Shown piece by piece: positions 28,535 to 36,784 of a stretch of DNA of 64,000 nucleotides. Source of the stretch: Mesorhizobium sp. AR07. GTDB lineage: Bacteria; Pseudomonadota; Alphaproteobacteria; Rhizobiales; Rhizobiaceae. The notes below the pieces were generated by a model, which worked only from the letters and a program-made list of their open reading frames with translations, had not been told where the DNA came from and did not search any database. The position numbers were made by a program, and so were the translations under genes. The first letter of the stretch is position 1, and each line of letters begins with the position of its first letter. The DNA is taken from contig NZ_CP080525.1 of the NCBI RefSeq assembly GCF_024746815.1, forward strand, positions 2,914,001 to 2,978,000, given 5' to 3'.

Positions 28535-29238
28535 TCCGCAAAATGCTCGTCCTGTGCGCGGTTGCCGTGCTGTCCGGCTGCGGAACCAATCTCAAGGAGG
28601 TCGGCAAGGAGCCGGCGCTGTCCCCGGTCGGCTCCGGCATCGATGGCGGCAACACGTCTTCCCTCTATCGCTATCCGGCAACGCCGCGCGCGCCGGTCAG
28701 GAAATTCTCATTGTGGGATGACCGCCAGAGCCGGCTGTTCACCGACCCACGGGCGCTGTCGCAGGGCGACATCCTGACCGTCAAGATCAAGATCAACGAC
28801 AGGGCCAACTTCAAGAACCAGAACGACAGGAGCCGCACCGCCGACCGCAAGCTCGGTTTCGACATCAGCGCGCAGTGGGACAAGCTGAGCACCGCCGGCA
28901 AGGGCGCCGGCGCTCTCACCTCCGCCACGGATACGACGGCCAACGGCGAGATCAAACGCTCGGAAACGCTTGAACTCAATGTCGCTGCGATCGTCACCGA
29001 TGTCCTGCCGAACGGCAATTTGATAATCACGGGATCGCAGGAAGTACGCGTCAACGCCGAGCTCAGGGTGCTGACGCTCGCCGGCATCGTGCGGCCGGCC
29101 GATATCGGCGCCGAAAACACCATCCCCTACGAACGCATCGCCGAAGCACGCATCTCCTACGGCGGACGCGGCCGCATCACCGAGGTCCAGCAACCTGCCT
29201 ACGGCCAGCAGGTTCTCGACCAGGTTCTTCCGTTCTAG
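28531..29238 (+). CDS. flgH: Flagellar L-ring lipoprotein FlgH
   Basis: A 235-residue outer-membrane ring lipoprotein. The lipobox LSGC places the lipidated Cys near residue 16. The core motifs are LWDDRQSRLFTDPRALSQGD, LTVKIKINDRANFKN, and the C-terminal GIVRPADIGAENTIPYERIA. Start overlaps motE. Confidence 0.95.
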   Translation: MIRKMLVLCAVAVLSGCGTNLKEVGKEPALSPVGSGIDGGNTSSLYRYPATPRAPVRKFSLWDDRQSRLFTDPRALSQGDILTVKIKINDRANFKNQNDRSRTADRKLGFDISAQWDKLSTAGKGAGALTSATDTTANGEIKRSETLELNVAAIVTDVLPNGNLIITGSQEVRVNAELRVLTLAGIVRPADIGAENTIPYERIAEARISYGGRGRITEVQQPAYGQQVLDQVLPF

Positions 29239-29257
29239 GATCGGGGAACACGGCACC

Positions 29258-29749
29258 GTGGCAAATGTCGAACAGGTTCAGCCGCGCAAGGGTCCCTCCC
29301 TTGCCATTCAGGCCGCCATGCTGCTGGTTGTGACGGTCGCCGCCATCGGCATGGGCTGGATGTCCGGCGGCTATCTCAAGGGTGTCAATGGACCGGTGCC
29401 GGTGCCGGTCGCGCCCGAGAACGAAGGCAAGGTCGTGCAGCCCGACGCCGCCACGCCGCCGGGCGGGCCGACGCTTGTCGTGCTGGCGCCGATCACAACC
29501 AACATCGCCTCGCCGGCCGACGTCTGGATAAGGCTGGAAGCATCGGTGCTCTACGATGCGCCGCAGCCGCAGCCGCTGACCGAGCAGATCCAACAGGACC
29601 TGCTGGCCTTCGTGCGCACCTTGAAGATGCATCAGATCGAGGGCGCCAGCGGCTACCAGCACCTGAAGGCCGATCTCGAGGAGCGCGCCGCGATCCGCAG
29701 CCAGGGTCACGCCAAGCAGATTCTGATCAGGACATTGCTGCTCGAATGA
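29258..29749 (+). CDS. fliL: Flagellar basal-body protein FliL
   Basis: A 163-residue inner-membrane protein from a GTG start (GGGGA ten bases upstream). One membrane helix lies at about 16-37 (IQAAMLLVVTVAAIGMGWMSG), followed by a periplasmic domain ending in AKQILIRTLLLE. FliL proteins bind the stator units. It is coupled to fliP by an ATGA-type overlap. Confidence 0.9.
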   Translation: MANVEQVQPRKGPSLAIQAAMLLVVTVAAIGMGWMSGGYLKGVNGPVPVPVAPENEGKVVQPDAATPPGGPTLVVLAPITTNIASPADVWIRLEASVLYDAPQPQPLTEQIQQDLLAFVRTLKMHQIEGASGYQHLKADLEERAAIRSQGHAKQILIRTLLLE

Positions 29750-30477
29750 GAAAGTTCCTCCTCGCCACCGCGATGATCGCCGCCGCCACATCGGTCGCCG
29801 CGGCGCAGCAACTCGACCTCGGCGGCATCGGCAAGGCCGATGGCACCACCGTCGGCTACATCATCCAGATGTTCGGCCTGCTGACCGTGCTGTCGGTGGC
29901 GCCGGGCCTGCTGATCATGGTGACGAGCTTCACCCGCTTCGTCATCGCCTTCTCGATCCTGCGCGCCGGCATCGGCCTGCAATCGACGCCGGCGAACCTG
30001 ATCCTCATTTCACTGTCGCTGTTCATGACCTTCTATGTCATGGCGCCGACCTTCGACCAGGCCTGGAACACCGGCGTCAAGCCGCTGATGGACAACCAGA
30101 TCACCCAGACCGAAGCCTTCGAAAAGATCTCGGATCCGTTCCGCACCTTCATGCTGCACAATGTGCGCGACAAGGACTTCGACCTGTTCGCCGACCTCGC
30201 CCGCGAGCGCGGCCAGACCGTTTCGCGCGAAACCGTCGACCTGCGCATCCTGGTGCCCGCCTTCATGATCTCGGAGATCCGGCGCGGCTTCGAGATCGGC
30301 TTCCTGATCGTGCTGCCATTCCTGGTCATCGACCTGATCGTCGCCACCATCACCATGGCAATGGGCATGATGATGCTGCCGCCGACGGTGGTGTCGCTGC
30401 CGTTCAAGATCCTGTTCTTCGTCCTGATCGACGGCTGGAATCTGCTTGTCGGCAGCCTGGTGCGCTCCTTCAACTGA
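29746..30477 (+). CDS. fliP: Flagellar export gate protein FliP
   Basis: A 243-residue export-gate component with a cleavable signal peptide (ends near AAAQQ). The family motif LLTVLSVAPGLLIMVTSFTRF and the C-terminal LPFKILFFVLIDGWNLLVGSL are clear. Together with FliQ and FliR (encoded at 46199 and 53637) it builds the export channel. It closes the flgB operon. Confidence 0.95.
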   Translation: MRKFLLATAMIAAATSVAAAQQLDLGGIGKADGTTVGYIIQMFGLLTVLSVAPGLLIMVTSFTRFVIAFSILRAGIGLQSTPANLILISLSLFMTFYVMAPTFDQAWNTGVKPLMDNQITQTEAFEKISDPFRTFMLHNVRDKDFDLFADLARERGQTVSRETVDLRILVPAFMISEIRRGFEIGFLIVLPFLVIDLIVATITMAMGMMMLPPTVVSLPFKILFFVLIDGWNLLVGSLVRSFN

Positions 30478-30501
30478 TCCCTGCCGCACCGGCACGGAAT
30501 T

Positions 30502-30675
30502 CAATCAAAATATTTTCGATTAACCGTCCAGTTTAGTCCTTTGGTAGGGACTTGCCCGCATATTCGCTCGCAGATGGCGGGTGATCGGTTCTAGAGATCA
30601 TTGGCATGATGCCGCACCGTCATACCGGAAAAGCCGGTATGCAAAAAAATCCTGTAAAAACAAGGTACGAGTACC
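30502..30675 (+). promoter_or_regulatory. Upstream region and leader of the first flagellin gene
   Basis: A weak version of the flagellar box (CAATCAAA-N11-TAACC, 30502-30525) lies about 150 bases before the start. Downstream is a perfect 8-bp hairpin CATACCGG-AAAAG-CCGGTATG (30621-30641). A second inverted repeat GGTAC-GA-GTACC (30664-30675) touches the ATG and overlaps the AAGG ribosome binding site. The arrangement suggests a long untranslated leader with control of translation or stability. Confidence 0.4.
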
Positions 30676-31677
30676 ATGTCCAGCATCATGACGAACTCCG
30701 CTGCGTTGACGGCCCTGCAGAGCCTCAACGCCACCAGCAAATCCCTCCAGGACACCCAGGCCCGCATCTCGACCGGCTACCGGGTCTCGCAGGCATCCGA
30801 CAACGCCGCCTACTGGTCGATCGCCACCACGATGCGCTCCGACAACCAGGCAATGTCCACCGTTTCGGACGCGCTCGGCCTCGGCGCTTCCAAGGTCGAC
30901 ACTGCCTACACCGGCATGAACAGCGCGATCACCACCATCAACCAGATCAAGGCCAAGCTGCTGGCATCCTATGGCCAGACGGATGCCTCGAAGCAAAAGA
31001 CCCAGGTCGAAATCGCCGCTCTTCAGGACCAGATGAAGTCCTACGCCGACGGCGCCACCTTCTCCGGCACCAACATGCTGTCCGTAAACAGCGGTGCAAC
31101 AGCCACGACGGCGGCCGATGTGAAGATCCTTTCGGCGTTCAACCGTGACGCCGCCGGCGCGGCTTCGATCTCGACCATCGACGTCAAGGTGGAAAACACC
31201 AAGCTGTATGAAGCCGGTACCACCGCGACACTCGCAAAGGGCATCCTCGACACGGAACGCGTCGGCTCCACCGGTGTGGCCACCGGCACGGCCGTGGCCG
31301 TGACCCTCGGCAATGCTGCAACGGCCACCGACACCTATTCGGCCGCCAAGCTGAAGATCTTCGACAGCGCAACGGGCAAAGCTGCAGGCGACGATCAGAT
31401 CAAGCAGATGTTGACCGTCATCGACTCCGCGCTCGCCGACATGACCAACGCGGCCTCGACGCTCGGCGCCGCCAAGAGCAGTATCGACCTGCAGAAGACC
31501 TTCACCTCGAACCTGATGGACTCCATCGATCGCGGTGTCGGCCAGCTCGTCGATGCCGACATGAACAAGGAATCGACCCGTCTGCAGGCCCTGCAGGTCC
31601 AGCAGCAGCTCGGCGTCCAGGCGCTGTCGATCGCCAACGGCTCGTCGCAGTCGATCCTGTCGCTCTTCCGCGGCTAA
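30676..31677 (+). CDS. fla: Flagellin (first copy)
   Basis: A 333-residue filament subunit. The D0/D1 N-terminal domain (MSSIMTNSAALTALQSLNAT, then ARISTGYRVSQASDNAAYWS) and C-terminal domain (LMDSIDRGVGQLVDADMNKE, then LGVQALSIANGSSQSILSLF) are typical of rhizobial flagellins, and the middle is variable. It is the first of two tandem copies that are nearly identical at both ends. It has its own leader and an intrinsic terminator, so it forms a single-gene unit. Confidence 0.96.
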   Translation: MSSIMTNSAALTALQSLNATSKSLQDTQARISTGYRVSQASDNAAYWSIATTMRSDNQAMSTVSDALGLGASKVDTAYTGMNSAITTINQIKAKLLASYGQTDASKQKTQVEIAALQDQMKSYADGATFSGTNMLSVNSGATATTAADVKILSAFNRDAAGAASISTIDVKVENTKLYEAGTTATLAKGILDTERVGSTGVATGTAVAVTLGNAATATDTYSAAKLKIFDSATGKAAGDDQIKQMLTVIDSALADMTNAASTLGAAKSSIDLQKTFTSNLMDSIDRGVGQLVDADMNKESTRLQALQVQQQLGVQALSIANGSSQSILSLFRG

Positions 31678-31707
31678 TCGTCTACGCCTGACCACAGGTC
31701 ACACTAA

Positions 31708-31740
31708 AAATCGGGCCGCGCCAAAAGCGCGGCCCGATTT
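31708..31740 (+). terminator. Intrinsic terminator after the first flagellin gene
   Basis: A perfect stem of 14 bp (AAATCGGGCCGCGC / GCGCGGCCCGATTT) with a five-base loop CAAAA starts 31 bases after the stop codon. The GGCCGCGC core is the same as in the terminator of the second flagellin. Confidence 0.85.
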
Positions 31741-31757
31741 GCGTTTGCCTCCAGCCT

Positions 31758-31780
31758 CGCGCAATCCCCGTTTCTTAACT
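31758..31780 (+). promoter_or_regulatory. Candidate flagellar promoter box of the second flagellin
   Basis: CGCGCAAT-N10-TAACT, the same bipartite box with T in place of the last G. It lies about 170 bases before the flagellin start, implying a leader of roughly 160 bases. Confidence 0.4.
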
Positions 31781-31902
31781 CTCAGAAGCCAACTTTTAAC
31801 AGGCTGTTAACCATGCCGCGCTAGTTATGGTTAACCAATAGCTTACGCCAGGTTGGCGAATCGGTCCGACCGGCACGATGCCACCCCGTTGAACAGGCCT
31901 AT

Positions 31903-31929
31903 CCGGCATGTCTGAGCATGTCGGTTTTT
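31903..31929 (+). promoter_or_regulatory. Leader hairpin with T-run before the second flagellin
   Basis: Arms CCGGCATG (31903-31910) and CATGTCGG (31917-31924) form an 8-bp stem with one G-U pair and a six-base loop, directly followed by five Ts and then the AAGGAG ribosome binding site. It looks like a small attenuator or a protein-binding hairpin in the flagellin leader. Confidence 0.4.
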
Positions 31930-31946
31930 GAGAAGGAGCGACTTTC

Positions 31947-33011
31947 TTGGCGAGCATCATGACAAACGCTGCGGCGTTAACCGCACTTCAAAGCCTCAGC
32001 GCCACCAACAAGTCACTCGAGCAGACGCAGGCTCGCATCTCGACAGGCTACCGGGTCTCGCAGGCCTCGGACAACGCCGCCTACTGGTCGATCGCCACCA
32101 CCATGCGCTCGGACAACCAGGCCCTGTCGACGGTGCAGGATGCGCTCGGTCTCGGCGCCTCGAAAGTCGACACCGCCTACACCGGCATGAACAATGTGCT
32201 GACAACGATCGGCCAGATCAAGACCAAGCTGCTTTCGACCGTCGGCCAGACGGATGCCGCCAAGGCAAAAACCCAGACCGAGATCAAGGCGCTTCAGGCG
32301 CAGATGAAGTCCTTTGCCGATGCGGCAACCTTCTCCGGCTCGAATTTCCTTGCGGTGACCTCCAAGCAGACTGCCCTCCCCAATGATGGCGTCCAGCCCG
32401 ACTCCCAGATCGTGTCCTCCTTCAATCGCTCCTCGTCTGGCGCGGTTTCGATCGGAACGATCAACATCAATGTCGAGGGCACCAAGCTTTTCGACTACGG
32501 TCTTGCCACCGGCGTCAAGAACCAAGGCACCCTTGATCGCCAGACCTCCATCTATTCCACGGGGGCCGCCCAGACCCTTTATGACACCGCCTATGCGACC
32601 GCGATCGCGGGCGGATCAACGGACCTCGCCGCGAACACCGCTGGCCAGACGGCGGCGGGAGCGGTCGCCAAGGTCGACAACATCTCCGCCTACAACCTCG
32701 ACATCACCGCGGCCGGCGTGACCGACAACATCATCACGCAGATGGTGACCAGGATCGACAAGGTCATGGCTCAGTTGACCGATTCCGCCACAATCCTCGG
32801 TTCGGCTAAGAGCAGCATCGACCTGCAGAAGACCTTCACCCAGAGCCTGATGGACTCCATCGACCGCGGTGTCGGCCAGCTCGTCGATGCCGACATGAAC
32901 AAGGAATCGACCCGCCTCCAGGCGCTCCAGGTACAGCAGCAGCTCGGCGTCCAGTCGCTGTCGATCGCCAACAGCGCCTCGCAGAGCATCCTGTCGCTGT
33001 TCAAGAACTAG
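31947..33011 (+). CDS. fla: Flagellin (second copy)
   Basis: A 354-residue filament subunit, closely related to the first copy in its first 130 and last 70 residues but different in the middle. Translation starts at TTG (31947), eight bases after AAGGAG, giving the expected MASIMTNAAALTALQ start; the ATG at 31959 is too far from the ribosome binding site. It has its own promoter box, leader hairpin and terminator. Confidence 0.95.
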   Translation: MASIMTNAAALTALQSLSATNKSLEQTQARISTGYRVSQASDNAAYWSIATTMRSDNQALSTVQDALGLGASKVDTAYTGMNNVLTTIGQIKTKLLSTVGQTDAAKAKTQTEIKALQAQMKSFADAATFSGSNFLAVTSKQTALPNDGVQPDSQIVSSFNRSSSGAVSIGTININVEGTKLFDYGLATGVKNQGTLDRQTSIYSTGAAQTLYDTAYATAIAGGSTDLAANTAGQTAAGAVAKVDNISAYNLDITAAGVTDNIITQMVTRIDKVMAQLTDSATILGSAKSSIDLQKTFTQSLMDSIDRGVGQLVDADMNKESTRLQALQVQQQLGVQSLSIANSASQSILSLFKN

Positions 33012-33071
33012 TCGCGGGCGCCACCGGCGCCCTCCTTTTTCGTCCCGCCCTCCTTTTCGCACTCCGATTGA

Positions 33072-33100
33072 CGGGCCGCGCCGCAAGCGCGGCCCGATTT
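33072..33100 (+). terminator. Intrinsic terminator after the second flagellin gene
   Basis: A perfect 10-bp stem (CGGGCCGCGC / GCGCGGCCCG) with a five-base loop CGCAA is followed by ATTTCATTTT. It shares its core with the terminator after the first flagellin, consistent with gene duplication. Confidence 0.8.
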
Positions 33101-33106
33101 CATTTT

Positions 33107-33129
33107 CGCACAAGCTTCGAAGACTACTG
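33107..33129 (+). promoter_or_regulatory. Candidate flagellar promoter box upstream of fliF
   Basis: CGCACAAG-N10-TACTG begins just after the flagellin terminator and ends 35 bases before the fliF GTG. Confidence 0.45.
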
Positions 33130-33164
33130 TTCCGGCGGACAGTCATGCTGGGAGTCGTCGAACC

Positions 33165-34811
33165 GTGCCGGAACAGATCCAGAGCATCATCTCGAATCTT
33201 CGCGGCTTTGGCGTGAAGCGCCTCGCCATGCTGGCTGGCATCGCCGTCCTGGTGATGGGCGTCATCGGCATCGCCTCGGTCTATCTCAACCGCCCCGCCT
33301 ACGACACGCTCTATGTCGGGCTCGATCGCGCCGATGTGAACCAGATCGGCCTAGTGCTGGGCGAAGCCGGCATCGGCTTCGATGTCGGCGCCGACGGAAC
33401 CTCCGTGCTGGTGCCGGCCGGCACCACCGCGCAGGCCCGCATGCTGCTTGCCGAAAAGGGCCTGCCGACCAGCGCCAATGCCGGCTACGAACTGTTCGAC
33501 AATGTCGGATCGCTCGGCCTCACCTCCTTCATGCAGCAGATCACCCGCGTGCGCGCGCTGGAGGGCGAGATCGCCCGCACCATCCAGTCGATATCAGGCA
33601 TCAAGGCGGCGCGCGTCCACATCGTCATGTCCGAACGCGCCAACTTCCGCCGCGACGAACAGCAGCCTTCCGCCTCGGTGGTCATCCGCTATGCCGGCAT
33701 CGACGCCGAGAAGAGCGCCATGTCGATCCGCCATCTCGTCTCCGCCGCCGTGCCCGGCCTGTCGGCCGACAAGGTGACGGTGCTCGATTCCAACGGCAAT
33801 CTGCTGGCCGCAGGCGATGATCCCTCCAACACCAGCGCCGCCCGTACGCTCGGCGTCGAGCAGACCGTCGAGGCGCAGATCGGCGACAACATCCGCCGTG
33901 CACTGGCGCCCTATCTCGGCCCGGACAATTTCCGCGCCAGCGTCAAGGCCGATGTCAACACCGACACCCGCCAAACGGAAGAAACCATTTTCGATCCGAA
34001 TTCGCGCGTCGAGCGCTCGGTGCAGTCGGTGCGCGCCAATGAACACAACAACCAGAAGCAGGCCTCGACCCCGGCCAGCGTCGAGCAGAACCTGCCCGAG
34101 ACCCAGGCAACCGCCACCGACGGTCCGCAATCCTCTTCGCAGAACGACCGCAAGGAAGAGGTCACCAACTACGAAATCAATTCGAAACGGATCGCAACCG
34201 TCTCCAACGGCTACACCGTCACCAAGATGTCGATTGCCGTCGTCGTCAACCAGCAGCGGCTACTGACCATCCTCGGCAAGGACGCCACGCCGGATCAGAT
34301 TGCCAAGCGCGTCGCCGACATCCAGAAGATGGTGACCTCGGCCACCGGCTTCGACGACAAGCGCGGCGACATCATCGACGTCTCGGCGGTCGAGTTCATC
34401 GACGGGCTGGACGGCGAGGCGCTTCCGCAGGCTGGAATGCTCGATTCCGTCGGCCAGCACGCCGGCACCTTGATCAACGCCGGTGCCTTCATCGTCGTGG
34501 TGTTCCTGGTCGCCTTCTTCGGCCTGCGGCCGATGGCGGCGGCGCTGACGGCAAAGGCGACGCCGGCCCTGGCAGGCCCCAACTTCGATGAGGTCCAGCG
34601 CTCGCTGCCGACGCCGGAAGCAACCGCGAACGCCGAAAGCGCCGCCGTCGGCGCCTTGCCCGGCTCACGCCCAAATCCCACACCGCTCGACGATCTTCGC
34701 CAGAAGATCAGGCCCGCGCCGCAGGATCGGCTCGCCCGAATGGTCGACCTCAACGAAGAGCGCACCGCGCAGATCCTGCGCAAATGGGCCGCCCAGGAAG
34801 TCGCGGTGTAA
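33165..34811 (+). CDS. fliF: Flagellar MS-ring protein FliF
   Basis: A 548-residue membrane ring protein on which the flagellum is built. It starts at GTG (GGGAG upstream). It has an N-terminal membrane helix (about 21-45), the YscJ/FliF domain (NRPAYDTLYVGLDRADVNQI), a low-complexity middle, a second helix near 430-450 (LINAGAFIVVVFLVAFFGL), and a C-terminal tail that binds FliG (DRLARMVDLNEERTAQILRK). It starts the operon that leads to motB, motC and fliK. Confidence 0.96.
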   Translation: MPEQIQSIISNLRGFGVKRLAMLAGIAVLVMGVIGIASVYLNRPAYDTLYVGLDRADVNQIGLVLGEAGIGFDVGADGTSVLVPAGTTAQARMLLAEKGLPTSANAGYELFDNVGSLGLTSFMQQITRVRALEGEIARTIQSISGIKAARVHIVMSERANFRRDEQQPSASVVIRYAGIDAEKSAMSIRHLVSAAVPGLSADKVTVLDSNGNLLAAGDDPSNTSAARTLGVEQTVEAQIGDNIRRALAPYLGPDNFRASVKADVNTDTRQTEETIFDPNSRVERSVQSVRANEHNNQKQASTPASVEQNLPETQATATDGPQSSSQNDRKEEVTNYEINSKRIATVSNGYTVTKMSIAVVVNQQRLLTILGKDATPDQIAKRVADIQKMVTSATGFDDKRGDIIDVSAVEFIDGLDGEALPQAGMLDSVGQHAGTLINAGAFIVVVFLVAFFGLRPMAAALTAKATPALAGPNFDEVQRSLPTPEATANAESAAVGALPGSRPNPTPLDDLRQKIRPAPQDRLARMVDLNEERTAQILRKWAAQEVAV

Positions 34812-34814
34812 ACG

Positions 34815-35438
34815 ATGGCCTCCGCAGCCCTTTTCGACCTTCTGCCCGATTTCGGCACCCGCACGCAACGTGCCGGCCCACCCCGGGCGGCCGATCCGGA
34901 ATACAAGCCCGAGGCGCCGGCGCCGCGAGCCGATATCGGCACGCTGATCGCCGAGGCGGTTGCCCAGGCTGAAGCTGCGCTCGAGGAACGCCTGTCGATC
35001 GCGCATGAAGCAGCGCTGGAAGCCGAACGCCAGGCCAATAGCGAGGAAGCAAGGATATTTCTCGAAAGCCTCGGCGACGATGTCGGCAAGGCGGTCTCGT
35101 TGCGCATCGATGCCATGGAGGCGCGCGTGACCGGGCTTGTCGCCGCCACCGTCGCCCGCATCATCGGCGGCATCGTCAGCGATGACTTGCAGAAACGCTC
35201 GATCGAGGTGCTCGCCAGCGCGATACGCGAAGCGGTCGGCGATGCCGAAGCGGTGCGCATCGCCGTGCGCGGCCCGCTCTCGCTGTTCGAAACTCTGAAG
35301 GCATCGCTCGGGCCCCGCGCCGCCAATCTCGACTTCGTCGAGACACCAGGCTTCGACCTCACCGTCGCCATCGACGAGGCGGTGTTCGAGACGCGTATGG
35401 CCGAATGGTCGACAGCCCTCTCAGAGGTCCTGGCATGA
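34815..35438 (+). CDS. FliH-like flagellar protein (candidate)
   Basis: A 207-residue soluble protein directly after fliF. A proline-rich N-terminus (AGPPRAADPEYKPEAPAPRA) is followed by a long Ala/Glu-rich helix (about 45-90) and a mixed C-terminal domain. This layout and the position after fliF resemble FliH, the stalk protein that links FliI to the C-ring. No clear sequence signature is visible, so the call is from architecture and context. Its stop overlaps the motB start (ATGA). Confidence 0.6.
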   Translation: MASAALFDLLPDFGTRTQRAGPPRAADPEYKPEAPAPRADIGTLIAEAVAQAEAALEERLSIAHEAALEAERQANSEEARIFLESLGDDVGKAVSLRIDAMEARVTGLVAATVARIIGGIVSDDLQKRSIEVLASAIREAVGDAEAVRIAVRGPLSLFETLKASLGPRAANLDFVETPGFDLTVAIDEAVFETRMAEWSTALSEVLA

Positions 35439-36784
35439 GCGTCGCCGACGCCGGCCAGGCCAGGCAAGAGATCATCATCGTGCGCCGTGGTCATGACGAC
35501 CACGACGATGCCCACCATGGCGGTGTCTGGAAGATCGCCTTCGCCGACTTCATGACCGCAATGATGTGCTTCTTCCTGGTCATGTGGCTGATCAATGCCG
35601 CCAACGAGCAGACCAAGGCAGCCGTCGCCAGCTATTTCAACCCGGTCAAGCTGGTCGACCGCAATTCGAGCCGCAAGGGTCTGGAGGAGCTCGGTGACGG
35701 TCCGAGCGCGATCGGGCTGACAGCCGACGATCCGCAAGAGGCGGCCAAAAAGGCCGGACAGAACGGCAAAGGCGGCGCCGGCTCGGCGGATCGCAAACAG
35801 GACAAGCAGCAGCCGCGGCAGGTGGAACGCTCCGACGAGCATCTGTTCGCCGACCCTTACGCGGTGCTTTCGGAAATCGCCACGGACACCGGCGTCATGC
35901 AGAACGTCAGCCAGAAGGGCGACGGCGGCGCGCAGGCTGCCGGCCCGGCGACGGGCGCCTCCGGCGGCGCCTCCTATCGCGACCCCTTCGAGCCGGATTT
36001 CTGGTCGCAGCAGATAGCGGCGCCCGGCGCCGAAGCCAGTGCCGAGCGCACCAAGATCGAGGGCGATCCGGTCAAGCCCGGCGACAAGGCAGCCAAGATG
36101 CAAGTGCAAAAGGTCAAGGCCGTGCCGCCCGTCGCGGCCACACCGCTCGAACCGCTGGCAAAGGATGCGACCGGCAAGCAAGCCGCGAACCCCGCGGCGG
36201 CAATGGCGAAGGCCGGCGAGACCAAGCCGGATGAGACCAAAGCCACGAGCGCTGCCAAGGTCGAGGCCAGCGCCCAGGAGACCGCCAAGCCCGACACCGG
36301 GGAGAAGGCGCCAACCGCGGCTGCCGTCAAGGCCGCGGCCGACGTCAAGCGGCAGTTGGCCGATGCCTTCAAGCCCGGCGACAAGCTGCATGACGGCGTC
36401 TCGGTCGAAGCCACCGACAAGGGTGTCGTCATCTCGATCACCGACCAACTCGACTTCGGCATGTTCGAGGTCGGCTCGGCGCTGCCGAGCCGCGAACTGG
36501 TGCTGGCGATGGAAAAGATCGGCCGCATCGTCAACAGCCAGAAGGGCACCATCAGCATCAACGGCCACACCGATGCCCGGCCGTTCCGCGGCGACAGCTA
36601 CGACAATTGGCGGCTGTCGACGGCGCGCGCGCATTCGGCCTACTACATGCTCGTGCGCGGTGGCGTCGACGAGCGCCGCATCACCGGGGTCGCCGGCTTC
36701 GCCGACCGCCAGCCGAAGGATCCCGCCGATCCATTGGCGGCCGTGAACCGCCGCATCGAAATCCTGATGGCGACCGGCGGATGA
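35435..36784 (+). CDS. motB: Flagellar stator protein MotB
   Basis: A 449-residue stator protein. The single membrane helix carries the proton-channel Asp (WKIAFADFMTAMMCFFLVMW, near residue 40). A very long Ala/Pro/Lys-rich periplasmic linker (about 70-300) leads to the OmpA-like peptidoglycan-binding domain (ISINGHTDARPFRGDSYDNW). It is longer than enteric MotB (about 308), as in rhizobia, where MotC interacts with it. ATG at 35435 overlaps the previous stop. Confidence 0.95.
   Translation: MSVADAGQARQEIIIVRRGHDDHDDAHHGGVWKIAFADFMTAMMCFFLVMWLINAANEQTKAAVASYFNPVKLVDRNSSRKGLEELGDGPSAIGLTADDPQEAAKKAGQNGKGGAGSADRKQDKQQPRQVERSDEHLFADPYAVLSEIATDTGVMQNVSQKGDGGAQAAGPATGASGGASYRDPFEPDFWSQQIAAPGAEASAERTKIEGDPVKPGDKAAKMQVQKVKAVPPVAATPLEPLAKDATGKQAANPAAAMAKAGETKPDETKATSAAKVEASAQETAKPDTGEKAPTAAAVKAAADVKRQLADAFKPGDKLHDGVSVEATDKGVVISITDQLDFGMFEVGSALPSRELVLAMEKIGRIVNSQKGTISINGHTDARPFRGDSYDNWRLSTARAHSAYYMLVRGGVDERRITGVAGFADRQPKDPADPLAAVNRRIEILMATGG

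Noticed and set aside
34295..36634. Long minus-strand frame (779 codons) opposite fliF-motB
   Set aside because: Shadow of fliF, the FliH-like gene and motB; no motif and no ribosome binding site.
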